Shown here: positions 55,274 to 63,334 of the stretch, in pieces
How the letters are laid out: every line of letters begins with the position of its first letter
How positions within the stretch are numbered: position 1 is the first letter of the stretch
Source: Bacteroidota bacterium
GTDB lineage: Bacteria; Bacteroidota; Bacteroidia; Chitinophagales; Chitinophagaceae
Direction: 5' to 3'
NCBI GenBank assembly: GCA_018268035.1
Contig: JAFDXI010000048.1
Coordinates: 1 to 64,000, forward strand
Length of the DNA: 64,000 nucleotides
Made by a program: the position numbers and the translations under genes
The notes under the pieces: generated by a model
The model's database searches: none
The model's input: the letters and a program-made list of their open reading frames with translations, nothing else
What the model was told of the DNA's origin: nothing

Positions 55274-56314
55274 ATGAAAAAGATCAGGATTTTATCTGTT
55301 GATGGCGGCGGTATCCGTGGCATCATCCCCGGTACCATACTAATGCAGTTAGAAAGGATACTGCAAAAAAAGAGCAACGACAGTAATCGTAAACTGGGAG
55401 ATTTTTTTGATATGATTGCTGGCACCAGTACCGGTGGCATCCTTGCCTGCCTGTATTTAATGCCGGATGAAAATTGCAAGGCAAAATATTCCGCAGAAGA
55501 AGCATTGAATTTATATCTCAAACAGGGACATATAATTTTTGACAGAACATTTTTTGAAAAAATTGTAAGTGGCGGCGGTATTATTCATGAAAAATATTCT
55601 GATGAACCAATTTACAATTTACTGACTCAATATTTTGGTGATGAACTGTTGAGCAATTTTATCAAACCAAGCCTGATCACAGCTTATGAAATCACCGACA
55701 GGAAATCTGTTTTCTTCACCAGTGCCAATGCTGGCCAGGATGCCATATATAATTTTAAAGTGAGAGATGTGGCCAGAGCTACTTCTGCAGCACCTACATA
55801 TTTTCCTCCTGCTTTTATTAAGTCTTTAAACGACCAGGAATTTGTGTTGGTGGATGGTGGAATGTTTGCCAACAACCCTGCTTTATGTGCTTATGCTGAA
55901 GCGAGAAAAACAGAATTTTCTAAGGCTTTAAAAGATCCTGAGAAAAAAGATAAACCATCAGCCAAGGATATGATTATCGTTTCTTTGGGTACGGGCTCAG
56001 TGAAGAAAAGATATAACTATGAAGAGTTTGAACATGCCGGTCAGATAAAATGGCTGGAACCAGTGATAGATATTTTGATGTCGGGCAACTCTGAAACAGT
56101 AGCTTATCAATTGACTCAAATGTATCTTACGCTTGAACAAAAATTTCAAAAAAATTACATCAGGCTGGAACCTGGTTTGAAAGAAGCAGCATCTGAAATG
56201 GATTTAGCAACGCCGGAAAACATTAATAATTTATACCAGGCAGGCCTCACATTTGTGCAGGAAAATATTTCAACGCTTGAAAAGATTGCAGATATTCTTT
56301 TGGCTGAAGATTAA
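55274..56314 (+). CDS. Patatin-like phospholipase
   Basis: A 346-residue patatin-fold lipase. The oxyanion-hole motif LSVDGGGIRGIIPG is at residues 6-19, the nucleophile elbow GTSTGGI lies near residue 54, and the catalytic Asp is in VLVDGGMFANNP; the Ser-Asp dyad is complete. Some proteins with the same N-terminus are CBASS effectors (CapV), but no cyclase or Cap gene is adjacent, so a general phospholipase is more likely. It is monocistronic and convergent with ribF. Confidence 0.88.
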   Translation: MKKIRILSVDGGGIRGIIPGTILMQLERILQKKSNDSNRKLGDFFDMIAGTSTGGILACLYLMPDENCKAKYSAEEALNLYLKQGHIIFDRTFFEKIVSGGGIIHEKYSDEPIYNLLTQYFGDELLSNFIKPSLITAYEITDRKSVFFTSANAGQDAIYNFKVRDVARATSAAPTYFPPAFIKSLNDQEFVLVDGGMFANNPALCAYAEARKTEFSKALKDPEKKDKPSAKDMIIVSLGTGSVKKRYNYEEFEHAGQIKWLEPVIDILMSGNSETVAYQLTQMYLTLEQKFQKNYIRLEPGLKEAASEMDLATPENINNLYQAGLTFVQENISTLEKIADILLAED

Positions 56315-56360
56315 AAGGTGGTAATGCAGAGTGAAGCAAACTGCAGGTTAGCCGTTTGTA

Positions 56361-57341
56361 TTATGATTGAAGTGAAAAATAATGCAGGCTGTCTTCTTTA
56401 TCTTTATCAATCTGGTCTTTTAATGCTTCCAATGTGTCAAACTTTAATTCAGGCCGCAGATATTTGCACATAAATATTTTTATACTCCTGCCATAAATAT
56501 CTGCATTGAAATTAAAAATATTCATTTCGATGGTGCGATCCTTACCATCAACAGTGGGTCGCACACCTATGCTCATCATGCCTGGTAAAATTTCAGGGCT
56601 TTTATTTTTTATCAATGAATAATCCCGGTTTTTTTCTGATTGTGGTATTAGCTCTGCTTCCGCAACATAAATTCCATTAGCCGGCACCAGTTTGTGTTCG
56701 TTCTGGATAATGATATTGGCTGTTGGGTAACCGAGCGTCCTGCCCAATTTATTACCATCAACCACTATGCCTTCAAAGAAATATTTATAACCTAAATAAT
56801 TATTAGCAGTATCAATATCATTTTCAAGTAATGCTTCACGGATGCGGGTTGAGCTGACGATTACTTCATTGATGACCTGTTCTGAAATTTCTTTTACCAA
56901 AAAATCAAGCTGTTTGCCGAGGCTTTCCAGCAAATGATAATCACCTGCACGGTTCTTACCATAGCGATGGTCATAGCCGATTATAATGGTGTGGGGATGA
57001 AATTTTTCAAACAAAAAATGCTGCACATATTCTTCTGGTGTTTGATTGGAAAATTTTTCATCAAAGGGTACTACTACCAGGTGATCTATACCAAATGAAT
57101 CAAGCAAAATGATTTTTTCATTTAGTGTAGTCAACAAATACACCGGTTTGCCCACAGCCACCACAGATCGCGGATGTGGATGAAAAGTGATGATCACTGT
57201 TTCGCCGTCAATCCTGGCAGCTTCTTCTTTGAGTTGATTAATTATTTTCTGGTGTCCGAGGTGTACGCCGTCGAAGGTGCCGATGGTGACAACTGCATTT
57301 TTAAAAGGCGGTAAATTGTTGATAGAACGATGGACCTGCAT
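56361..57341 (-). CDS. ribF: Bifunctional riboflavin kinase/FAD synthetase
   Basis: A 326-residue enzyme that makes FMN and then FAD. The FAD synthetase half has AVVTIGTFDGVHLGHQ and the IIIGYDHRYGKNRAGDY and VSSTRIREAL segments. The kinase half has LGYPTANI and the downstream GVRPTVDGKDRTIEMNIF. The frame is open to 57374, but the ATG at 57341 (MQVHRSI) is chosen because a TATATTTG promoter element lies at 57348-57355, upstream of this ATG and downstream of the longer start. Confidence 0.94.
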   Translation of the reverse strand: MQVHRSINNLPPFKNAVVTIGTFDGVHLGHQKIINQLKEEAARIDGETVIITFHPHPRSVVAVGKPVYLLTTLNEKIILLDSFGIDHLVVVPFDEKFSNQTPEEYVQHFLFEKFHPHTIIIGYDHRYGKNRAGDYHLLESLGKQLDFLVKEISEQVINEVIVSSTRIREALLENDIDTANNYLGYKYFFEGIVVDGNKLGRTLGYPTANIIIQNEHKLVPANGIYVAEAELIPQSEKNRDYSLIKNKSPEILPGMMSIGVRPTVDGKDRTIEMNIFNFNADIYGRSIKIFMCKYLRPELKFDTLEALKDQIDKDKEDSLHYFSLQS

Positions 57342-57347
57342 GCGCTG

Positions 57348-57355
57348 CAAATATA
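57348..57355 (-). promoter_or_regulatory. ribF promoter -7 element
   Basis: TATATTTG (minus strand) runs straight into CAGCGC and then the ribF ATG at 57341. It settles the choice of start and predicts a near-leaderless mRNA. No clear -33 TTTG is seen. Confidence 0.5.
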
Positions 57356-57417
57356 ATAAGCCTTCAGCCGCCACCCTAATGCGTAAATAAAGTTGTTTTG
57401 TATTAACATCGGGAACT

Positions 57418-57425
57418 TATTTTTG
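57418..57425 (+). promoter_or_regulatory. purM-like gene promoter
   Basis: TATTTTTG with TTTG at 57397-57400 (17 nt apart), followed by CGGCA and the ATG at 57431. Both promoter parts are present. Confidence 0.6.
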
Positions 57426-57430
57426 CGGCA

Positions 57431-58660
57431 ATGAATTTTCTTTCGCTCATGAAATTTTCTCCTTCTGCAAATGAAGGGGGATTATATGCTCAACGGGGTG
57501 TATCTGCACAAAAAGAAGAAGTGCATGCCGCCATTCAAAAACTGGATAAAGGTTTGTATGAACATGCATTTTGCAAAATCTATCCTGATTATATCAGCAA
57601 TGATGATGCTTTTGTAAACGTAATGCATGCCGATGGTGCAGGCACTAAAAGTATTTTGGCTTACCTCTATTGGAAAGAAACAGGTGATGTCTCTGTCTGG
57701 AAAGGCATTGCACAGGATGCCATCGTGATGAACCTTGATGACCTGCTGTGTGCCGGCATTTGTGATAACATCCTTTTTTCTTCTACCATTGACAGAAACA
57801 AATTATTGATACCCGGTGCTGTGTTAGAACAGGTGATCAATGGCACCCAGGAATTTTTTGATACACTCAAAACTTTTGGTGTCAACATTCATTTCCTGGG
57901 CGGAGAGACCGCTGATGTGGGAGATGTGGTACGCACCATTGCCGTTAACGGTACCATGATGGCGAGGTGGCCAAAAAATAAAATCATTACCAATGAAAAA
58001 ATTAAACCAGGTAATGTGATAGTTGGTTTTGCCAGCTTTGGACAAACCAATTATGAAACCAGTTATAACAGCGGCATTGCCAGCAATGGCTTAACGAGTG
58101 CAAGGCATGATGTGTTGCATAAATATTATGCTGAAAAATATCCGGAAACTTTTGAGCCTTCATTAAACAATGACGTGGTTTATATAGGGAATCAAATGTT
58201 GAATGAGGATACAGGAAATTTTTCGAATGAAACAAAAAACAATAATCATAAAGTCAGTCAACTGTTATTGTCGCCAACACGCACTTATGCACCATTGATG
58301 AAAGTATTACTCGAAAATTATTTTGATAAAATTGATGGCGTTATTCATTGCAGCGGTGGTGGGCAAACTAAATGTATGAAATACCTGCCACAACCATTGC
58401 GCATCATAAAAAATAATTTGTTTGAAGCGCCAGAGATTTTTAAGCTCATCCAGGAAAATGCTCATGCTGATAGCCGGGAGATGTACCAGGTATTTAATAT
58501 GGGGCACCGGCTTGAGATTTTTACTGATGAAACAACAGCAGATTCATTCATCAGTGAAGCTGCAAAATTTGATTTGCAGGCAAAAATAATTGGCAGGGTA
58601 GAAGCTGCTGATAAAAATGAGTTGCAGTTACACTTGCATGATGAAATTATTTCCTATTAA
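57431..58660 (+). CDS. purM: AIR synthase (phosphoribosylformylglycinamidine cyclo-ligase)-type protein
   Basis: A 409-residue PurM-superfamily ATP-dependent ligase. It has YAQRGVSAQKEEVHAAI at the start, the ATP-grasp-like MHADGAGTKSILAYLYW, the middle FLGGETADVGDVVRTI, and the C-terminal ... VIHCSGGGQTKCMKYLP region. It is longer than E. coli PurM, as is normal for the Bacteroidota form. The likely reaction closes the imidazole ring of AIR in purine synthesis. It is divergent from ribF, and its promoter lies directly on the ATG. Confidence 0.85.
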   Translation: MNFLSLMKFSPSANEGGLYAQRGVSAQKEEVHAAIQKLDKGLYEHAFCKIYPDYISNDDAFVNVMHADGAGTKSILAYLYWKETGDVSVWKGIAQDAIVMNLDDLLCAGICDNILFSSTIDRNKLLIPGAVLEQVINGTQEFFDTLKTFGVNIHFLGGETADVGDVVRTIAVNGTMMARWPKNKIITNEKIKPGNVIVGFASFGQTNYETSYNSGIASNGLTSARHDVLHKYYAEKYPETFEPSLNNDVVYIGNQMLNEDTGNFSNETKNNNHKVSQLLLSPTRTYAPLMKVLLENYFDKIDGVIHCSGGGQTKCMKYLPQPLRIIKNNLFEAPEIFKLIQENAHADSREMYQVFNMGHRLEIFTDETTADSFISEAAKFDLQAKIIGRVEAADKNELQLHLHDEIISY

Positions 58661-58756
58661 GCAATTGCACTTTATTCTTTAATGGAGTGGGGGATGGCTT
58701 AAAAAAAATCATTTTAAAAATACCCATTATCTTGCACTCCCTTTTTTGTTTATGTT

Positions 58757-59806
58757 ATGGTGGATCTTTCGAAATTTGATGTCAATGCAATTGCAAACCG
58801 CAATAATAATATATTCGGTTTGCCTTTTACCGAAGAAGAAGCAAAAGTGGTTCTCCTGCCCGTTCCCTGGGAAGTTACAGTGAGCTGCAATGCAGGCACA
58901 GCAAGGGCTATAGAGCATATTTTTAAAACAAGTACACAGATAGATTTGTTTGATATGAATATGCGCCATGGCTGGAAACAGGGTTTTTTTATGCGGAATA
59001 TTGATAAAAAAATCCTGATGAAAAGCGATTACCTGCGCAAGGAAGCAGAGCTCTATATTGATTTTATTGCACATGGCCAGGATGTGAACTGCAATAAGTT
59101 TATGGTGAAGAGCCTGAAAGAAATCAATGAAGGCAGTGAAATGCTGAACAACTGGGTTTATGAACAAACAAAAGATCTTTTAAGCCGTGATAAACTTGTT
59201 GGTTTGATTGGTGGTGACCATAGTGTATCGTTGGGTTATTTAAAAGCACTTGCAGAAAAATATCCCGGCTTTGGCATTTTACAGGTGGACGCACATTGCG
59301 ACCTTCGAAAAGCTTATGGCAATTTTAATTATTCCCATACAAGCATCATGTACAATGCACTCACTGAAGTGCCGGCGGTTGAAAGATTGATACAGGCTGG
59401 TGTGCGGGATTATTCAGAAGCCGAATGGGATTATATATGCAACAGTGACTTTAAAGTGATTACTTATTTTGACCAGCAGATAAAAGAGCGGTTGTTTAGC
59501 GGTGAAAACTGGAAAATGATTGTGGATGAAATGTTGCAGTTCTTACCTGAAAATATTTATTTCACTTTTGATATTGATGGCCTTGATCCTAAACTTTGCC
59601 CACATACAGGCATGCCTGTTCCGGGCGGATTTCAATCTGATGAAATATTATACCTGATAAAAAGAATAGTAGATAGTGGAAAAAAATTAATCGGCTTTGA
59701 TTTAGTTGAAGTAGGTGTAGGTGAAAATAATTATGATGCAGTAGTTGCTGCCAAGCTGTTATGGAAACTTTGTAATCTCCTGGTGAAAAGTAATTGCACT
59801 GTATGA
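58757..59806 (+). CDS. Arginase/agmatinase-family ureohydrolase
   Basis: A 349-residue Mn-dependent ureohydrolase. Metal ligands are His155 (IGGDHSVS), Asp178/His180/Asp182 (VDAHCDLRKA) and Asp272/Asp274 (FDIDGLDP), a complete binuclear site. The N-terminal segment (VVLLPVPWEVTVSCNAG) is typical of the Bacteroidota branch annotated as agmatinase, arginase or formimidoylglutamase, so the substrate remains open. Its stop codon overlaps the start of the next gene (ATGA), making translation coupled. Confidence 0.88.
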   Translation: MVDLSKFDVNAIANRNNNIFGLPFTEEEAKVVLLPVPWEVTVSCNAGTARAIEHIFKTSTQIDLFDMNMRHGWKQGFFMRNIDKKILMKSDYLRKEAELYIDFIAHGQDVNCNKFMVKSLKEINEGSEMLNNWVYEQTKDLLSRDKLVGLIGGDHSVSLGYLKALAEKYPGFGILQVDAHCDLRKAYGNFNYSHTSIMYNALTEVPAVERLIQAGVRDYSEAEWDYICNSDFKVITYFDQQIKERLFSGENWKMIVDEMLQFLPENIYFTFDIDGLDPKLCPHTGMPVPGGFQSDEILYLIKRIVDSGKKLIGFDLVEVGVGENNYDAVVAAKLLWKLCNLLVKSNCTV

Positions 59807-60396
59807 ACAGAAAAAAAGAATATGATTATATAGTAACTTTAAAACACCCTAATTATAAAATATACAATTTAATTAGTGTATTGACCTGCATGATTACATT
59901 GGCGGCAGAAGCTTATGGCATCGTGCAAACACCTTTTGCAACATACTACTGGGTCAATATCTTAATGATGGTTTATATCATCTATAATTTCACTGCACTG
60001 CTAACTGGCAGATCAGATGGGGAATCTGTAATTAGCTTTAAATGGTCTTTATATGCTGCAGCATTTTTATGGTTGATGTATCCATTGCATATTCCGGTTA
60101 TTGGGATATTTTTTATTGTAGCAGCTTTGTTGGAAAGACAAATTAAATTTCCGCAGGAAATAGGTTTCAGTAATGATGGTATAACATTTAATACTTTCCC
60201 TTTTAAGCATTACAATTGGGACGATGTAAGAAATGTGGTTTTAAAAGATGATATCATCACCATTGATTTCACCAACAATAAAATCATACAACGTGAAATT
60301 GAGCCGGCAGAATTAACTGAAGAAGAAAATGAATTCAATGAATTTTGCAACAGGCAATTGAATAACCTGCATACACAAAATAATTTTGTTTCCTGA
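59803..60396 (+). CDS. Membrane protein with a PH-like C-terminal segment, unknown
   Basis: A 197-residue protein with three to four hydrophobic segments in its first half (for example YNLISVLTCMITLAAEAYGIV, WVNILMMVYIIYNFTALL and LYAAAFLWLMYPLHIPVIGIFFIV). A soluble C-terminus (IGFSNDGITFNTFPFKHYNWDDVRNVVLKDDIITIDFTNN) resembles bacterial PH-like domains. The ATG at 59803 overlaps the upstream stop, and the next gene starts on its last base. No function is known; the tight coupling suggests a joint role with the ureohydrolase or the radical SAM protein. Confidence 0.7.
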   Translation: MNRKKEYDYIVTLKHPNYKIYNLISVLTCMITLAAEAYGIVQTPFATYYWVNILMMVYIIYNFTALLTGRSDGESVISFKWSLYAAAFLWLMYPLHIPVIGIFFIVAALLERQIKFPQEIGFSNDGITFNTFPFKHYNWDDVRNVVLKDDIITIDFTNNKIIQREIEPAELTEEENEFNEFCNRQLNNLHTQNNFVS

Positions 60397-61691
60397 TGAC
60401 ACAATCGCCTTACATATTATTTTCCGATGGCAAGGGCAACATCTTTGAAGATACAAGCCTGTATGCTGTTGGCCGTGCAGGTTGGGATGCAATGCCTGTT
60501 GATGTTGAAGACTGGATAGAATTACCTGATGGTGGCAACCTGTATGAATTGCCTGGGCGTCGCGGCATTGGTATAGATGTGAAAACAGGAGAGATGCGTT
60601 TGTGTGAAAAGGGTTGGGCAGTAGCTGCGTTTATTCCACCTGCACATACGGGTTTGTATATTGCTGCTTATGAAACCATGTCAGATGCACCAACGCTTCC
60701 ATTGTTTTGTTATACAGCAGCAGGTTGGCTCAACAATAAATTTTATGTGACTGCTGTCAGGATTGAAGATGATATCCGCCAGGAATGTGCTGGTTATGAT
60801 GATAATAAAATACAAACCGGTGCTGAATACCTCTTGCAGCATTATCCGCACAACAGGTTAGTCAAGCACCTGATGAATACTTGTTGCTCAACATATCATT
60901 GTCCTGCTGCAAGAAATTTATCATTGGGCAGATGGGAATGTCCTGTGCCAACATCACCTGCCTGCAATGCTAATTGCATTGGTTGTATTTCATTTCAGCC
61001 TGAAGATGAAAAGATCGTTTCCACGCAGGACCGGCTGACATTTAAACCAACCGCTGAAGAAATTGCAGAATTCACTGTGCCGCATTTACTCAATGCTCCT
61101 TACCCTATTGTGAGTTTTGGTCAGGGTTGCGAAGGAGAACCTTTACTGATGTGGGAAACAATCAAAGATGCTATAATAGAAATCAGGAAACATACAGACA
61201 AAGGCAGTATCAACATCAATACAAACGGCTCAAAGCCTGATGCAGTAAGGGTTTTATGCGAAGCTGGGCTGAACAGCATGAGGGTGAGTATGAACAGTGC
61301 AAGAAGCCATATTTATACAGCTTATTACAGGCCGAATAATTATGTGTTTGAAGATTTGATTGAAAGCCTGAAGACAATGAGAAGCTTCAATGGCTGGACA
61401 AGTATCAACTATTTTGTTTTTCCTGGTATGACGGATAGTGTTGAAGAATATGAAGCATTAAGAAATCTAATTCGTGAAACTGATTTGTGTATGATACAAT
61501 GGCGCAATTTCAATATTGACCCTGACTGGTATTTGGGGAAAATTGGCGTAACAGAAACAGGAGAGATGCTGGGGATGAAACAATTGATGCAGTTATTAAA
61601 AGAAGAATTTCCAAATCTGAAATTTGGTTATTATAACCCTCCGGCAGAAAGAATTCATGGAGTTTATGAAAATGATTTTGCACACTATTAA
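60396..61691 (+). CDS. Radical SAM protein of unknown function
   Basis: A 431-residue protein with a radical SAM cluster motif CNANCIGC (Cys190, Cys194, Cys197), which is CxxxCxxC. The AdoMet-binding GGE-like segment is GQGCEGEPLLMWETI, and later NTNGSKPDAVRVLCEAGLNSMRVSMNS. The first 185 residues form a separate domain (YILFSDGKGNIFEDTSLYAVGR) containing a Cys-rich loop (NTCCSTYHCPAARN). No SPASM cluster is seen at the C-terminus. The substrate is unknown. It completes an overlapped three-gene operon with the ureohydrolase and the PH-like membrane protein. Confidence 0.87.
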   Translation: MTQSPYILFSDGKGNIFEDTSLYAVGRAGWDAMPVDVEDWIELPDGGNLYELPGRRGIGIDVKTGEMRLCEKGWAVAAFIPPAHTGLYIAAYETMSDAPTLPLFCYTAAGWLNNKFYVTAVRIEDDIRQECAGYDDNKIQTGAEYLLQHYPHNRLVKHLMNTCCSTYHCPAARNLSLGRWECPVPTSPACNANCIGCISFQPEDEKIVSTQDRLTFKPTAEEIAEFTVPHLLNAPYPIVSFGQGCEGEPLLMWETIKDAIIEIRKHTDKGSININTNGSKPDAVRVLCEAGLNSMRVSMNSARSHIYTAYYRPNNYVFEDLIESLKTMRSFNGWTSINYFVFPGMTDSVEEYEALRNLIRETDLCMIQWRNFNIDPDWYLGKIGVTETGEMLGMKQLMQLLKEEFPNLKFGYYNPPAERIHGVYENDFAHY

Positions 61692-61713
61692 TAAAAAATA
61701 AAATCATAGAATA

Positions 61714-62208
61714 ATGTCATTAAATAAAGCGCTTATTGCAGAATTAAAAATCGAATCAACCAGTACAAAAAAATTACTTGAAATAGTACCTGCAGAAAAA
61801 TCTGACTGGGCGCCTCACGAAAAATCAATGAAGCTTGGCAGGCTTGCAACACATATTGCCGAAATACCGATTTGGGTTGAAAGAATTGTGAATGCGGATG
61901 GTTTTGATTTTGGAGGAAAGTTTACCCCAAATGTTGCTGAAAGCAATGAAGCGCTTTTGAAAATATTTACAGAAAAACAGGATGCAGCGATTGAAATTTT
62001 AGAAGCAGCAACAGATGAAAAATTAAATGAACCCTGGACTATCAAACGTGGCGGACAGGTAATTGCACAACTGCCTAAAAAAGTAGCATTGAGAAATATT
62101 GCATTTAATCATCTCTATCATCACCGCGGGCAGTTAAGTGTGTATTTACGTTTGCTCGATATTCCAATACCAGGTATGTATGGCCCTTCTGCCGATATGC
62201 CGAATTAA
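61714..62208 (+). CDS. DinB-family protein
   Basis: A 164-residue four-helix bundle of the DinB/YfiT metalloenzyme group. Metal-ligand His residues are expected in LGRLATHIAEIP and in NHLYHHRGQLSVYLRLLDIP, which are present, followed by the family's closing PGMYGPSAD. The reaction is unknown for most members; relatives include bacillithiol and mycothiol S-transferases. It lies 22 nt after the radical SAM gene on the same strand and may share its transcript. Confidence 0.88.
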   Translation: MSLNKALIAELKIESTSTKKLLEIVPAEKSDWAPHEKSMKLGRLATHIAEIPIWVERIVNADGFDFGGKFTPNVAESNEALLKIFTEKQDAAIEILEAATDEKLNEPWTIKRGGQVIAQLPKKVALRNIAFNHLYHHRGQLSVYLRLLDIPIPGMYGPSADMPN

Positions 62209-62223
62209 AAAAAATATTACACC

Positions 62224-63327
62224 TTACCTGTAATAGGGATTGATTTTTCTTTTGCCAAAACCAGGGCACTTGGTACTGATGAGATCAGGGTTTCTTGAAT
62301 TGATAAAAGATTTATAAGAGAGCGTGAGCTCAAAGCCACCTCGTGCCTGCGATGCCACAGTAAGTTTACTAATATTCACATCATAACTGGCACCGATAGT
62401 AAATTTTGAGATCTCCAATTGTATCACTGGGATGATGGCATCATCCCAACGATATAATAAACCGCCGGTAATGGAAGCATCACCATCCGATTCAAAAAAT
62501 GCATGGTTATACATCACGCCAACCTGTGTGGTGCTGATACCAACCCGTTTGAAACTGCTGGTATATTGATCAAAAAAATCTCCGTAAAGAATCAGTTCAT
62601 CTAAATCGCTAATGGCGTTTGAAATACCTGCATTAAATGCTAATTTTTTATTCAACTGTATTTTACTTCCATCAAAAAAACCAACAGCAGGATTTGTGAT
62701 ATGGAACAAACCTGCACCAACATAATAATCCATATTTTCATTCAGGGAGCTTTTATAAGAAATGCCTGCAGACAAATCAAAATAGTTGACACTGGTATTG
62801 TTGAAGACCTGGTTGGTATATGGGAGAATGCTAAAACTTCCATCACTATTGGAAACAAACTGATCATTTAAAACAAGCTTGCTTGGGTCAAATCTTTGTT
62901 GCATCAGCCCTGCCATAAATCCACCTGATAAAAAAGAATTTTCTCCTGTTTTGATACTGATGTTTGCTGCGGGTAAAATTTGTGTGGTGCTGAATGATGA
63001 AGTGCCTGCAACATCCCTGAATATTTCAAGGCCTAATGTGCTGGTCACATCTGTGTTCATCACGCGCATTGGAAATTTTATCTCTGAGCTGATACCAAAA
63101 GTGCGATAAGGTATCGTAACACTTTGCCATTGGTTGCGATATGAAGCAGTGAACCGCATATCACCATTAAAAATTCCGGAGAGTGCAGGGTTGCGTAAAA
63201 GCGGCTGGTCATAAAACTGTGAAAAACCAATATCCTGTGCATTGATTTTTTCATGGCAAATTGTAAGCATAATGGTCAGCAGCAAACATTGTCCACAACT
63301 TTTTATCAGCATACTTTTTATTTCCAT
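62224..63327 (-). CDS. PorP/SprF family T9SS outer membrane protein
   Basis: A 367-residue outer-membrane beta-barrel protein with signal peptide (MLIKSCGQCLLLTIMLTICHEKINAQ). The family N-terminus DIGFSQFYDQPLLRNPALSGIFNGDMRFTASYRNQW is well kept. PorP/SprF proteins assist secretion or anchoring of large T9SS type B adhesins, and are usually encoded next to their client. That client is the protein encoded 7 nt upstream, whose C-terminus is a gliding-motility C-terminal domain. Confidence 0.92.
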   Translation of the reverse strand: MEIKSMLIKSCGQCLLLTIMLTICHEKINAQDIGFSQFYDQPLLRNPALSGIFNGDMRFTASYRNQWQSVTIPYRTFGISSEIKFPMRVMNTDVTSTLGLEIFRDVAGTSSFSTTQILPAANISIKTGENSFLSGGFMAGLMQQRFDPSKLVLNDQFVSNSDGSFSILPYTNQVFNNTSVNYFDLSAGISYKSSLNENMDYYVGAGLFHITNPAVGFFDGSKIQLNKKLAFNAGISNAISDLDELILYGDFFDQYTSSFKRVGISTTQVGVMYNHAFFESDGDASITGGLLYRWDDAIIPVIQLEISKFTIGASYDVNISKLTVASQARGGFELTLSYKSFINSRNPDLISTKCPGFGKRKINPYYR

Positions 63328-63334
63328 ACCTGCA

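Noticed and set aside
55274-56314. CBASS defence system (patatin effector CapV)
   Set aside because: The patatin motif fits, but no CD-NTase, Cap2/Cap3 or other defence gene is adjacent; neighbours are a lipoprotein and ribF.
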